A stretch of DNA of 64,000 nt from Bacillota bacterium (GCA_023436395.1 JAEZJJ010000033.1:238249-302248), one strand, 5' to 3'. Counted from the first letter of the stretch, positions 8,679-17,670 are shown. The notes: generated by a model not told the origin, from the sequence alone. Translations and numbers: made by a program.

Positions 8679-10704
8679 CCAATATTTACAAATATTTATT
8701 GAAGAATCAAAAGATAATTTACAAACCCTTAATGAAAATCTACTTAATTTAGAAAATAATCCTAATGATGTAGAAACGCTTAATGCTATTTTTAGAGTAG
8801 CACATACATTAAAAGGAATGGCAGGTACAATGGGATTTGTAAAAATGCAAAAATTAACTCATACGGTAGAAAACGTACTCTCGGAAATACGTGCTGGGAA
8901 ATTAGGAGTTAATTCCAATATAGTTGATGTGCTTTTTCAAAGTTTAGATGCATTAGAAAATTATGTTGAAGAAATTACAAATACATCTAATGAAGGTGAT
9001 GAAGAATACATTGATTTAGTAACTGCTTTAGGAAAAATCATTGATAATGAAGATAAGTCACCTATTGCAACTGTACATATGGAAATGAGTCCTAAAGAGC
9101 TAGATGAAGATAAGATAGAGCATATCGTATTAATGAAACTTACAGAATCACAAGAATTAGTAAAAAATAATGCTTTAAGTATGGGTATGAATGTTTTTCA
9201 AATTAAAGTAATACTTTCTCAAAACTGTGTGTTAAAATCAGCAAGAGCATTTGTTATTTTTACGGATCTTGAAAGATTAGGAGAAATCATTCATTGTATA
9301 CCTAGTACGCAAGATATTGAGGATGAAAAATTTGAAAATGAATTTTCTCTTATATTTGTGACTAAAGAAAATAAACAGAAAATAGAAGAAACTGTTTTAG
9401 GCGTTTCAGAAGTAGAGCAAGTGGAAGTTGCTGCTTTTGAAATGAAAGAGAAAATCCAATCTACCATGCAAGCTGATCAAGTAGAGGAAGAAGATAATAA
9501 TACGCAAATACAAGACTCAAATGCAAATCAGAATCAAAATACAAAACAACAAGTTTCTAGTAAAACAGTACGTGTTAATATTGATCGCTTAGATACGTTA
9601 ATGAATTTAGTAAGTGAACTTATTATAGTTAAAACGCAGTTAGAAGGACTTAATGTAAAGACTAATGAAGGCGGAAATAATTATAATGACTCTGTTGAAT
9701 ATCTTGAACGTATTACAACCAGTTTACATGATGCAGTAATGAAAGTAAGAATGGTGCCTGTAGAAACAGTATTTAATCGTTTTCCACGTATGATTCGTGA
9801 TGTTTCTAGAAAACTTGGAAAAGATATAGAATTAGTTATGTCAGGTGAAGAAACCGAGTTAGACAGAACAGTTATTGATGAAATTGGTGATCCATTAATT
9901 CACCTACTAAGAAATGCAGCAGACCATGGGCTTGAAACAGCAGAAGAGCGTATTAATATAGGAAAGCCTAGAAAAGGAACAATTAAATTACAAGCTTATC
10001 AAGATGGTAATAGTGTTGTAATCGAAGTTGAAGATGATGGAAAAGGTATTAATGTCAGTAAAATCAAAAATAAGGCAGTTGAAAAAGGTACTTTGACAAA
10101 AGAAGAAGCAGCCACTATGACCGAACATGAGGCAATTGATTTACTCTTTAGGCCAAGTTTTAGTATGGCAGAAAAGATTTCAGATTTATCAGGTAGAGGG
10201 GTAGGCTTAGACGTTGTTAAGAGTAAGATTACTTCGCTTGGTGGACATGTAGAAGTACAAACAGAATTTGGTAAGGGAAGTAAATTTATTGTAAGATTAC
10301 CACTTACCCTAGCTATTATTCAAGCATTAATGATTAGTATAGGAAATGAGAAGTATGCTATTCCGCTGAGTAATATTCAAAATATAGAGGATGTAAGAAA
10401 AGAAGATATTAAATTAGTACAAAAACAAGAGGTTATTGTTGTAAGGGATGAGATTATTCCTATCATACGTTTAAGAAATGTATTAGGATTGCCAGAAGAA
10501 AAAGATAAAGACTTAATGATGGGTGTTATTGTTAAGAAAGGGGATAAGCAAGTTGGGTTTATTATTGACTCTTTAATCGGACAGCAAGAAATAGTTATTA
10601 AGTCGCTAGGTAAATATTTAAGTGGAATAGATATTATTGCAGGAGCTACAATTTTAGGTAACGGTGAGGTAGCACTTATTTTAGATGTTAATTCGCTTAT
10701 TTAG
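8668..10704 (+). CDS. cheA: Chemotaxis histidine kinase CheA
   Basis: The 678-residue kinase has an N-terminal Hpt domain with phospho-accepting His46 (RVAHTLKGMAGTMGF), a P2-like CheY-binding region (about 155-260), a glutamine- and asparagine-rich linker, the dimerisation helices (about 300-370), an HATPase domain with HLLRNAADHGLE, VEDDGKGI and GRGVGLDVVKSKI, and a CheW-like domain at the end. I start at the ATG at 8668, preceded by GGGGGAT and overlapping cheB; the Hpt domain begins normally there. It phosphorylates CheY and would usually also phosphorylate CheB, which here has no receiver. Confidence 0.96.
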   Translation: MDVSQYLQIFIEESKDNLQTLNENLLNLENNPNDVETLNAIFRVAHTLKGMAGTMGFVKMQKLTHTVENVLSEIRAGKLGVNSNIVDVLFQSLDALENYVEEITNTSNEGDEEYIDLVTALGKIIDNEDKSPIATVHMEMSPKELDEDKIEHIVLMKLTESQELVKNNALSMGMNVFQIKVILSQNCVLKSARAFVIFTDLERLGEIIHCIPSTQDIEDEKFENEFSLIFVTKENKQKIEETVLGVSEVEQVEVAAFEMKEKIQSTMQADQVEEEDNNTQIQDSNANQNQNTKQQVSSKTVRVNIDRLDTLMNLVSELIIVKTQLEGLNVKTNEGGNNYNDSVEYLERITTSLHDAVMKVRMVPVETVFNRFPRMIRDVSRKLGKDIELVMSGEETELDRTVIDEIGDPLIHLLRNAADHGLETAEERINIGKPRKGTIKLQAYQDGNSVVIEVEDDGKGINVSKIKNKAVEKGTLTKEEAATMTEHEAIDLLFRPSFSMAEKISDLSGRGVGLDVVKSKITSLGGHVEVQTEFGKGSKFIVRLPLTLAIIQALMISIGNEKYAIPLSNIQNIEDVRKEDIKLVQKQEVIVVRDEIIPIIRLRNVLGLPEEKDKDLMMGVIVKKGDKQVGFIIDSLIGQQEIVIKSLGKYLSGIDIIAGATILGNGEVALILDVNSLI

Positions 10705-10715
10705 GAGGAAAAGAG

Positions 10716-11177
10716 ATGGAGCATATGAGTGAAACTATACAGCAATTTATTGTATTTAAATTAGATGCACAACTTTTTGGAATTGACATTCAAAATGTGC
10801 AGATTATAGAGAAGATTAAGCCTATTATGCGTGTGCCTAAAGCACCTACTTGTGTTAAAGGAGTCATGAATTTAAGAGGAGAAATTATTCCTGTTGTGAA
10901 CTTACGTGAACAGTTTGAACTAGAACAATCGGATTATACTGATAAGACACGTATTATTATAGTAAAACTAGAAGATGCTATGGTAGGAATTATAGTAGAT
11001 GAGGTAAAAGAAGTTATAGAAATAGCTCAAGAACAGATTGAAGCAGTACAGAATATACAAGGCAAGATGAAAATAAATCATATTTTAGGCGTGGGTAAAG
11101 TTGATGAGAATATAGTCACCCTATTAAATCTATCTAATATAATAGAAGAAGCTTTTGATGATGAGGAAGTAAGATAG
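10716..11177 (+). CDS. cheW: Chemotaxis coupling protein CheW
   Basis: The 153-residue protein is a single CheW/SH3-like domain. The core segments are present: FGIDIQNVQIIEKI near the start, the RVPKAPTCVKGVMNLRGEIIPVVNLR motif that contacts receptors, and the VGIIVDEVKEVIEI strand. CheW bridges CheA and chemoreceptors in the signalling array. It lies 11 bases after cheA and 7 bases before cheC, in the usual cheA-W-C-D order of Bacillota. Confidence 0.95.
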   Translation: MEHMSETIQQFIVFKLDAQLFGIDIQNVQIIEKIKPIMRVPKAPTCVKGVMNLRGEIIPVVNLREQFELEQSDYTDKTRIIIVKLEDAMVGIIVDEVKEVIEIAQEQIEAVQNIQGKMKINHILGVGKVDENIVTLLNLSNIIEEAFDDEEVR

Positions 11178-11184
11178 GAGTGAG

Positions 11185-11817
11185 GTGATTACCTTGGGAA
11201 ATCGTAATTATCATGACATTACTAATGAAGAAATAGATATGTTACGAGAAGCTGGAAATATTGCTTCTGGCAATGCAATGACTTCATTGGGACAGCTTAT
11301 TGGTTGTAGACTAGATATGAATGTTGCAAAAGTGCGCATTGAAAAAATTGAAGAGTTGCCAGATGTCTTAGGTGATGCAGAGGAAGTTATTGCAGGCATG
11401 ATTATTAACGTTTATGGCGATATTAATGGTATGTTACTCCTAGCATTAGAACCAGAAAGTGCCATTAAGATTGTTAACATGATGTTAGAAAATAAGATAC
11501 AAGACTTAAATGAGTTAGATGAATTAGGACATTCAGTTTTATGTGAAACAGGAAATATTCTTGCAGGTTCATATCTTAGTGCACTTAATACCTTTACAGG
11601 ACTAGAATTAGATGTATCCATACCACAGATGGCTATAGATATGGCTGGAGCAATATTAAGTTATCCAGCTATCGAATTTGTTAGAAATGATAACTCAATG
11701 TTATTTATCGAAACAGCATTTAGAGATGTTAATAATATTTTAAGTGGTACATATATATTGATTATAGATAATGAAGCCTATAATAAAGTCATAGATGCTC
11801 TAGGTGTGTATATATGA
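11185..11817 (+). CDS. cheC: CheY-P phosphatase CheC
   Basis: The 210-residue product has two CheC phosphatase repeats. The first contains LREAGNIASGNAMTSLG and the second LCETGNILAGSYLSALN, which carry the paired Glu and Asn active-site residues of the family. CheC dephosphorylates CheY-P and binds CheD. The start is uncertain: GTG at 11185 gives 210 residues, while TTG at 11194 has better spacing from the GAGGTGAT site. The stop overlaps the cheD ATG by 4 bases, matching the functional CheC-CheD pairing. Confidence 0.93.
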   Translation: MITLGNRNYHDITNEEIDMLREAGNIASGNAMTSLGQLIGCRLDMNVAKVRIEKIEELPDVLGDAEEVIAGMIINVYGDINGMLLLALEPESAIKIVNMMLENKIQDLNELDELGHSVLCETGNILAGSYLSALNTFTGLELDVSIPQMAIDMAGAILSYPAIEFVRNDNSMLFIETAFRDVNNILSGTYILIIDNEAYNKVIDALGVYI

Positions 11818-12305
11818 GTGAGATGAATATTATTAAGGTAGGGATGGCGGATCTAAATATAGGAAGGGACCCGGATGTACTAACAACATTAGGGTTAGGA
11901 TCGTGTGTAGGAATTGCATTATATGATGCTACTGTGAAGATAGGCGGCCTAGCACATATAATGCTTCCCGATAGCACGCAAATTAAAAATAATGATAATG
12001 TGGCAAAGTTTGCAGATACAGCTATTGAAGTGTTAATGGATAGACTTATAGAAATAGGTGCTAGAAAGAATAGACTAGTAGCTAAAATTGCAGGTGGTGC
12101 CCATATGTTTGAGTTTAAAAATATGGATGATATGATGCGTATTGGTACACGGAATGTGAATGCTGTTATTCAGATATTAGAAAATAATAGTATTCCTATC
12201 ATTGGAAGAGATACAGGGAATAACTATGGAAGAACGGTAGAGCTTTATACAAGTACAGGAATCTTTCGCATAAAGACAATAGGACATGGCATCAAAGAAA
12301 TATAG
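11814..12305 (+). CDS. cheD: Chemoreceptor glutamine deamidase CheD
   Basis: The 163-residue protein shows the CheD catalytic core, with Cys in TLGLGSCVGIALYD, His in GGLAHIMLPDS, and the KIAGGAHMF segment. CheD deamidates receptor glutamines and in Bacillota is tuned by binding CheC. It is coupled to cheC by an ATGA overlap and lies 23 bases before the sigma-28 gene. Confidence 0.95.
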   Translation: MSEMNIIKVGMADLNIGRDPDVLTTLGLGSCVGIALYDATVKIGGLAHIMLPDSTQIKNNDNVAKFADTAIEVLMDRLIEIGARKNRLVAKIAGGAHMFEFKNMDDMMRIGTRNVNAVIQILENNSIPIIGRDTGNNYGRTVELYTSTGIFRIKTIGHGIKEI

Positions 12306-12328
12306 GAGAGCAATAAGGGGGTTCTTGA

Positions 12329-13078
12329 GTGGAGAAGAAAGATATGAATGCTGTTTGGATACAATATGTAAACACAAAAGATGCAACATTAAAGGGTGCA
12401 TTAATAGAGCATTATGTATATCTTGTGAAATTGGTTGCAGGAAGGTTAGGAATATACCTTAATCAGTATGTAGATAGTGATGACCTAATAGGTTATGGTG
12501 CTTTAGGGCTTATTGATGCAGTAGACAAATTTGATCCAGGGAAAAATGTAAAGTTTGAGACATATGCTTCATTAAGAATTAGAGGGGCTATTCTAGATGC
12601 TATTAGGAAACTAGATTGGGTACCTAGAACACTTAGAAAAAAGCAAAAGGACATTGATAAGGCATATATTGAGGTAGAGGGGAAATTAGGTAGAGCGCCA
12701 CTAGATGAGGAAGTGGCGCAGTATCTTGAAATGGATATTGAAGAATATAATGAACTTCTAAAGGCGGTAAATATATCAAGTTTAATATCTATTGACGAAT
12801 ATATGTATCAATTTGAGGCAGTTAAGGACCCAAGTGCACCTATTCCAGATAATTATATAGAAGATGCAGAAGCAAGAGAAATGTTAGCAAAATTTATTGA
12901 TAGTTTACCAGAGCGTGAAAAAAAGGTTATATTCTTATATTATTATGAGGAATTAACTTTAAAAGAAATTAGTCATGTATTAGAAGTATCAGAATCCAGA
13001 GTTTCACAACTCCATACTAAAGCAGTTTCTAGGTTAAGAGCTTATATGCAAAAATATCATTTTATAATGCCTCTATAA
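12329..13078 (+). CDS. sigD: RNA polymerase sigma-28 factor (FliA/SigD family)
   Basis: The 249-residue sigma factor contains region 2 (VDSDDLIGYGALGLIDAVDKFDP and FETYASLRIRGAILD), region 3 (PRTLRKKQKDIDKAY) and region 4 (LPEREKKVIFLYYYEELTLKEISHVLEVSESRVSQLH). The RIRGAILDAIR form is typical of flagellar sigma-28, which drives late motility and chemotaxis genes. The start is GTG at 12329 with AGGGGG 7 bases upstream. It closes the recognised chemotaxis genes of the operon, as in Bacillus. Confidence 0.93.
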   Translation: MEKKDMNAVWIQYVNTKDATLKGALIEHYVYLVKLVAGRLGIYLNQYVDSDDLIGYGALGLIDAVDKFDPGKNVKFETYASLRIRGAILDAIRKLDWVPRTLRKKQKDIDKAYIEVEGKLGRAPLDEEVAQYLEMDIEEYNELLKAVNISSLISIDEYMYQFEAVKDPSAPIPDNYIEDAEAREMLAKFIDSLPEREKKVIFLYYYEELTLKEISHVLEVSESRVSQLHTKAVSRLRAYMQKYHFIMPL

Positions 13079-13107
13079 TAGATATCAAAGGTTGAAAGGG
13101 TGAAAAA

Positions 13108-13419
13108 ATGTTACGTCCTATAGATACACAAACTATTTATCAACAATCTCAGGAAGTTTCCAATAGACAGCAGATGCAAAAACAAGGATTAGAGACGGAG
13201 CAAATGCAATTTGCGCATTTACTACAAAAAGAAACTAAACAAAAAAATGAAGTTGTGAAGCATATTGAGAAAGATGAGAAAGTAGATAATCAATTAGATA
13301 AAAAGAAAAAACAAGAACAAGGACGTAATAAAAATAATAAAAAGAATCCTGAAAAAAGATTGAAAAGTCAAGAACAGCAAACAAAGCAAGAAAAGAATCA
13401 TTTTGATGCTAGGATTTAA
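13108..13419 (+). CDS. Unknown lysine/glutamine-rich small protein
   Basis: The 103-residue product is highly polar and low in complexity. After an N-terminal region rich in Gln, the second half is dominated by Lys, Glu, Asn and Gln, and it is probably disordered. It has no membrane segment and no motif I recognise. A GAAAGG-type site precedes the ATG, and the gene lies 29 bases after sigD and 11 bases before the next gene, which supports real expression as part of the operon. Function is unknown. Confidence 0.6.
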   Translation: MLRPIDTQTIYQQSQEVSNRQQMQKQGLETEQMQFAHLLQKETKQKNEVVKHIEKDEKVDNQLDKKKKQEQGRNKNNKKNPEKRLKSQEQQTKQEKNHFDARI

Positions 13420-13430
13420 GAGGAGAAAAA

Positions 13431-13862
13431 ATGAGTATAACAGTAGAGATAATGCCTATTTTGTGGTTGGGTTGGATTATATTTGGAGTCGTATTTATTA
13501 TTGTAGGAGTATTAAAGTTAAGTATACATCAAGAATCAGAAGACCACTATGTTACTTTAAATGAACAAAGAAGTACAGAACAATTAGAAGAAATGTTTGG
13601 TTATTTCCTTGAGGAAGAGGAAAAGAAAAACCAAGGATTTCGTGATTTGTTAGTAGATATTGTTAGAAAGCAAGAAGATGCTAAGGATGAACGGTCAAAG
13701 TCATTAGATAAACAGGCTATAGGCAAAAAAGTAAATGAAAAGCTCTACGATGAAATTATTATGTTGTATGAAAATGGAGAAAGTATAGAAGCAATAGCTA
13801 GAAATCTAAAGAAAGGTATAGGCGAGGTAAAGTTAATTATTTCGCTATATAGTATGAAGTAA
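13431..13862 (+). CDS. YlxL/DUF6115-like membrane-anchored protein
   Basis: The 143-residue protein has one N-terminal membrane helix (about residues 10-30), an acidic coiled region, and a C-terminal helix-turn-helix-like segment (IIMLYENGESIEAIARNLKKGIGEVKLII). This layout and the position after sigD match the YlxL/DUF6115 group found in Bacillota fla operons. The exact role is not known to me; YlxL has been tied to sigma-D activity in Bacillus. An AGGAG site precedes the ATG at good spacing. Confidence 0.65.
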   Translation: MSITVEIMPILWLGWIIFGVVFIIVGVLKLSIHQESEDHYVTLNEQRSTEQLEEMFGYFLEEEEKKNQGFRDLLVDIVRKQEDAKDERSKSLDKQAIGKKVNEKLYDEIIMLYENGESIEAIARNLKKGIGEVKLIISLYSMK

Positions 13863-13864
13863 TA

Positions 13865-14356
13865 ATGAAACAAATAAAAAGGGCTTATTGGTTATTAGGA
13901 TTTGGTTGTGGAATAGTTTTGTCTGGAATTATAGGTGCTATTACTGCATTAGGAATTCAAGATGATAGTAAAAAAACATCTGGTGTTTTAGAGCAAGAAG
14001 TGGAACAAACCTATAAAAATCAAGAACAGAATAGACAGAATAATGAAACAGTAGATGAATATAAAACACAAAAATATGAAGAAAAACAAGAAGTGGTTGA
14101 AAACGAAGATTTACCAACCCATATACCTAATGTAGAAGTGCAAGAAATAGAAACTATAGAGGTTTATATTCCTTCAAAAGCCATTGCAAGAGAGATTGCT
14201 TTCATTTTACAAGAACATGGAGTAGTTGATGATGCTACATCTTTTCTTGAATTTGTAAGAGAACAAAAAAAGACAACAAAACTTAAAGATGGCAATTTGA
14301 CTTTTGTTAAAAATGGAAGTTATGAGGAAATTCTGGATATACTTTTAGGAAAATAA
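13865..14356 (+). CDS. MltG/YceG-like small membrane protein lacking the catalytic domain
   Basis: The 163-residue product has an N-terminal membrane segment (about residues 8-30), a Gln/Glu-rich linker, and a C-terminal module of about 60 residues. That module (IPSKAIAREIAFILQEHGVVDDATSFLEFV, ending in a KNGSYEEILDILLGK pattern) resembles the LysM-like N-terminal subdomain of the endolytic transglycosylase MltG. The catalytic part of MltG, about 200 more residues, is absent. It begins 2 bases after the YlxL-like gene. A wall-linked role in flagellar assembly is conceivable but not shown. Confidence 0.6.
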   Translation: MKQIKRAYWLLGFGCGIVLSGIIGAITALGIQDDSKKTSGVLEQEVEQTYKNQEQNRQNNETVDEYKTQKYEEKQEVVENEDLPTHIPNVEVQEIETIEVYIPSKAIAREIAFILQEHGVVDDATSFLEFVREQKKTTKLKDGNLTFVKNGSYEEILDILLGK

Positions 14357-14376
14357 ATTAAATATCTAGAAAGTGA

Positions 14377-14405
14377 TTGAACTTACTGGACAAGTGTGTT
14401 ATAAT
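14377..14405 (+). promoter_or_regulatory. Sigma-A promoter for rpsB-tsf
   Basis: A TTGAAC -35 box (14377-14382) and a perfect TATAAT -10 box (14400-14405) are separated by 17 bases. It lies just after the fla/che operon and about 100 bases before rpsB, giving the ribosomal genes their own strong promoter. Confidence 0.8.
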
Positions 14406-14433
14406 CATTCAGAAAAACGCACGTATGTAGATG

Positions 14434-14465
14434 TACTTGTGGGGTGCTAATATAGTCCACAAGTA
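14434..14465 (+). promoter_or_regulatory. Hairpin in the rpsB 5' leader
   Basis: Bases 14434-14442 and 14457-14465 form a perfect 9-bp stem with a 14-base loop, inside the predicted transcript and about 38 bases before the rpsB start. There is no T-tract, so it is not a terminator. It is a candidate S2 autoregulatory or stability element; this is inference from position only. Confidence 0.45.
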
Positions 14466-14503
14466 TTTAATATGTACGGAGGAAAAAACCAGGAGGTATT
14501 ACA

Positions 14504-15247
14504 ATGAGTGTAATTTCAATGAAACAATTATTAGAAGCAGGTGTACATTTCGGTCACCAAACAAGAAGATGGAACCCAAAAATGAAAGAGTACATCTTCA
14601 CAGAAAGAAACGGTATTTATATTATTGACTTACAAAAAACAGCTAAAAAAGTTGATGAAGCTTATAATGTAATTCGTGAAGCTGCAGCTGAAGGTGGCAA
14701 AGTATTATTCGTTGGTACTAAAAAACAAGCTCAAGAATCAATTAAATCTGAAGCTGAAAGAAGTGGTATGTACTACGTAAATAATAGATGGTTAGGTGGT
14801 ATGCTTACTAACTTTTCTACAATTAAAAGCCGTGTTGCTAGACTTAAACAATTAGAAACTATGCAAGAAGATGGTACTTTTGATGTACTTCCTAAAAAAG
14901 AAGTAATCGAACTTAAAAAAGAAATGGATAAACTTGAAAAGAACCTTGGTGGTATCAAAGAAATGAAAGAACTTCCAAGCCTTATGTTTGTAGTTGATCC
15001 ACGCAAAGAAAAAATTGCTATTCAAGAAGCTCATATCTTAGGAATTCCAGTAGTAGCTATCGTAGATACAAACTGTGATCCAGAAGAAGTAGATTATGTA
15101 ATCCCAGGTAACGATGATGCTATCCGTGCAGTAAAATTAATCGTTGCTAAAATGGCTGATGCTATTATCGAAGCAAACCAAGGTGAAATTTTTGAAGCAT
15201 CTACAGAAGCAGTAGAAGAAGCTGCTGAAGAAGTAATCGCTGAATAA
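14504..15247 (+). CDS. rpsB: 30S ribosomal protein S2
   Basis: The 247-residue protein is full length for S2. Family segments include LLEAGVHFGHQTRRWNPKM at the start, the TKKQAQESIKSEAERSGM region, WLGGMLTNF, and LMFVVDPRKEKIAIQEA, with IVDTNCDPEEVDYVIPGNDDAIRA near the end. An AGGAGG site lies upstream of the ATG. tsf follows after 25 bases, the near-universal rpsB-tsf pair. Its C-terminal tail is acidic and alanine-rich. Confidence 0.97.
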   Translation: MSVISMKQLLEAGVHFGHQTRRWNPKMKEYIFTERNGIYIIDLQKTAKKVDEAYNVIREAAAEGGKVLFVGTKKQAQESIKSEAERSGMYYVNNRWLGGMLTNFSTIKSRVARLKQLETMQEDGTFDVLPKKEVIELKKEMDKLEKNLGGIKEMKELPSLMFVVDPRKEKIAIQEAHILGIPVVAIVDTNCDPEEVDYVIPGNDDAIRAVKLIVAKMADAIIEANQGEIFEASTEAVEEAAEEVIAE

Positions 15248-15272
15248 TTATATAATTTGGAGGGAACAAACA

Positions 15273-16184
15273 ATGGCAATTACAGCTGCTATGGTAAAAG
15301 AATTACGTGAAAGAACACAAGCAGGTATGATGGACTGCAAAAAAGCATTAAACGAAGTAAACGGAGATATGGAAAAAGCTATCGAATACTTACGTGAAAA
15401 TGGTTTAGCTAAAGCTGCTAAAAAAGCAGATCGTATTGCTGCTGAAGGTCTTGTAAAAGAAGCAATTTCTGCAGATGGTAAAAAAGGTGCTATCGTAGAA
15501 ATTAATTCTGAAACAGACTTTGTTGCTAAAAATGAACAATTCGTAACATTTGTTAACGAAGTAGCTCAAATTATTTTAAACAGTGATGTAGCAGATGTTG
15601 AAGCATTAAAAGCACTTGCTTGGCCATCAGATGCATCTAAAACTGTTGGTGATGTATTAACAGAAAAGATTGCTACAATCGGTGAAAACTTAACAATTCG
15701 TCGTTTTGAAAAAGTAGCTACAGAAGGAACACTTGCTGCCTATACACATGGTGGTGGTAAAATTGTAGTTATCGTAGAAGTAGCTGCTGAAGGTGATAAA
15801 GCACATGAAGTAGCAAGAAATGTGGCAATGCAAGTAGCTGCAGTTAACCCAGAGTTTATTTCAGTTGATCAAGTATCAGAAGAAAAGAAAGCTCATGAAA
15901 AAGAAATTTTAATGCACCAAGCACTTAATGAAAATCCAGGTAAACCAGAAAATATCATTGAAAAAATGGTAATTGGTAGACTTAATAAACAACTTAAAGA
16001 AATTTGTTTATTAGAGCAAGAATACGTAAAAGACCCAGATTTTACAGTAGGTAAATACGTAGCTGCTGAACTTGGTAATGCTAATGCAGTTAAATCTTTC
16101 GTTCGTTTTGAAACTGGTGAAGGTATCGAGAAAAAAGAAGAAAACTTTGCTGAAGAAGTTGCAAAACAAATGGCTGGAAACTAA
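15273..16184 (+). CDS. tsf: Translation elongation factor Ts
   Basis: The 303-residue protein has the UBA-like N-terminal domain (VKELRERTQAGMMDCKKAL), the EF-Tu contact motif NSETDFVAKNEQF, and the core and C-terminal coiled regions. EF-Ts exchanges GDP for GTP on EF-Tu. A GGAGGG site precedes the ATG. An intrinsic terminator starts 16 bases after the stop, so here tsf ends its transcript rather than continuing into pyrH. Confidence 0.97.
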   Translation: MAITAAMVKELRERTQAGMMDCKKALNEVNGDMEKAIEYLRENGLAKAAKKADRIAAEGLVKEAISADGKKGAIVEINSETDFVAKNEQFVTFVNEVAQIILNSDVADVEALKALAWPSDASKTVGDVLTEKIATIGENLTIRRFEKVATEGTLAAYTHGGGKIVVIVEVAAEGDKAHEVARNVAMQVAAVNPEFISVDQVSEEKKAHEKEILMHQALNENPGKPENIIEKMVIGRLNKQLKEICLLEQEYVKDPDFTVGKYVAAELGNANAVKSFVRFETGEGIEKKEENFAEEVAKQMAGN

Positions 16185-16199
16185 TTTGAAATTAATGAT

Positions 16200-16235
16200 A
16201 AAAAGGCTTTTGGAGAAATCCAGAAGCCTTTTTTT
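16200..16235 (+). terminator. Intrinsic terminator after tsf
   Basis: An A-run leads into an 11-bp stem (AGGCTTTTGGA with TCCAGAAGCCT, one G-T wobble) with a 4-base loop and a run of T bases. It ends the rpsB-tsf transcript. Confidence 0.85.
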
Positions 16236-16328
16236 ACTATAACTGATTATATAATGAAAGAATGTTTGGTAGATTATTATAGGTTTAGGGGATAGTGGTG
16301 AGAAGTAAAGTAGAGACTGTAATATTAT

Positions 16329-16357
16329 TTGCATTGAGACTGTATTTAGGTTATAAT
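16329..16357 (+). promoter_or_regulatory. Promoter for the GNAT gene at 16497
   Basis: TTGCAT (16329-16334) and TATAAT (16352-16357) are 17 bases apart. The non-coding stretch from 16236 to 16496 otherwise holds only AT-rich sequence in which I see no RNA gene or repeat. The predicted leader is about 130 bases long. Confidence 0.6.
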
Positions 16358-16496
16358 TATATTTATTTTTAATATTTAGATAATTGTAAAAGTTAATTTT
16401 GTGTTTTAAGAGTATATTATTTTTATTATTTAATTTTTGTTATTAAGGTATCCTGTAATATGCTTTTTATAAAGAAACTAGAGGAGGAGAGGATAG

Positions 16497-17036
16497 ATGT
16501 CATTAATAACTAAACGATTATTACTTCGTCCATGGGAAGAAAGTGATGCAGAGAGCTTATATAAATATGCTAATAGTGAAGAAGTGGGACCAATAGCAGG
16601 TTGGCCTCCACATACCAGTGTAGAAAATAGTCGTGAGATTATTAAAAATGCATTATCTGCATCTGAAACTTATGCAGTTGTATTGAAAGAAACTAATGAA
16701 CCTATTGGTTGTATTGCATTAATGATAGGAGTAAACAGTAATCTAGAAATTAGTAATCAGGAGGGAGAAATTGGATATTGGATTGGTGTTCCCTATTGGG
16801 GGCAAGGACTCATCCCTGAGGCAGTCATGGAACTTTTACGCTATGGATTTGAAGAATTGCACCTTACAAAAATCTGGAGTGGCTATTTTGAGGGGAATGA
16901 AAAATCCAAGAGGGTACAGGAAAAATGTGGTTTTATCTACCATCACATGAATAAAGATAGAGTATGGAAACCCATGAACGATATTAGAACTGAGTATGTT
17001 ACCTATCAAACAAAAGAAATGTGGAGTAATGGTTAA
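16497..17036 (+). CDS. GNAT N-acetyltransferase, RimJ/RimL type
   Basis: The 179-residue protein starts with the RimL-type opening (ITKRLLLRPWEESDAESLYKYA) and carries the acetyl-CoA-binding region around EIGYWIGVPYWGQGLIPEAV, where the Q-G-L-I-P-E segment is the pyrophosphate loop. The late GNEKSKRVQEKCGF motif is also typical. Members acetylate N-terminal or small-molecule amines; the substrate here is unknown. A GAGGAGG site precedes the ATG. It is the first gene of the insertion between tsf and pyrH. Confidence 0.88.
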   Translation: MSLITKRLLLRPWEESDAESLYKYANSEEVGPIAGWPPHTSVENSREIIKNALSASETYAVVLKETNEPIGCIALMIGVNSNLEISNQEGEIGYWIGVPYWGQGLIPEAVMELLRYGFEELHLTKIWSGYFEGNEKSKRVQEKCGFIYHHMNKDRVWKPMNDIRTEYVTYQTKEMWSNG

Positions 17037-17126
17037 GCTCTCTTTTTGGTGCAGATAATGAGAGGTAAAATAGAAGTAAATGCGTTAAAATGATTTTAAT
17101 AAGTATTTAAATCTATGGAGGATGGT

Positions 17127-17603
17127 ATGGACGAAAAATTCAAGTTATTTCTTGAGGCTACAGATGCACATTATCGAGAATTTATTATTGAAATCAATGA
17201 CTATTTAATAGAACAAGGTTGTAAGAGAGAAATAAAACCTGCAAAAAACGGTTATTTAGTTTCCTATATTTTAATAGACATTAAGAGAACTTTAGCTACT
17301 TTTGTATCTCGTAAAACAGGAATGAAACTTCGTATTTATCCTGATCATATTGGTGAATATCAAAGCTTTTTAAACGCCTTACCAGAGCAATTGAAAAAAG
17401 AAATTAAAAAATCTTCTATTTGCAAGCGATTAATTAATCCCAATGAGTGTAATTCAAAATGTGTGATGGGATTTACTTTTACAATGGACGATGAAGATTA
17501 TCAGAAATGTCGCTATATGGCTTTTATGCCTACTTTAAGCAGAGAAAATAACATATATATTAAGGAATTTTTAGAAAGAGAATTATCAGCTAGAAAGAGA
17601 TGA
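17127..17603 (+). CDS. Unknown conserved-looking cytosolic protein
   Basis: The 158-residue product has no signal peptide or membrane segment, and I do not recognise its family. It contains a central basic strand-rich segment (YILIDIKRTLATFVSRKTGMKLRIYPDHIGEY) and a Cys-containing NPNECNSKCVMGF stretch in the second half. I chose the ATG at 17127 because GGAGG lies 5-6 bases upstream; an in-frame ATG at 17115 is too far upstream of this site to use it. Codon use looks like that of its neighbours. Function unknown. Confidence 0.7.
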   Translation: MDEKFKLFLEATDAHYREFIIEINDYLIEQGCKREIKPAKNGYLVSYILIDIKRTLATFVSRKTGMKLRIYPDHIGEYQSFLNALPEQLKKEIKKSSICKRLINPNECNSKCVMGFTFTMDDEDYQKCRYMAFMPTLSRENNIYIKEFLERELSARKR

Positions 17604-17670
17604 GAGGCAGTAAGTTTTTGCAAAAGAGAAATATATAATTTAATGATCATAAGGATAAGGGGAAATAAAT

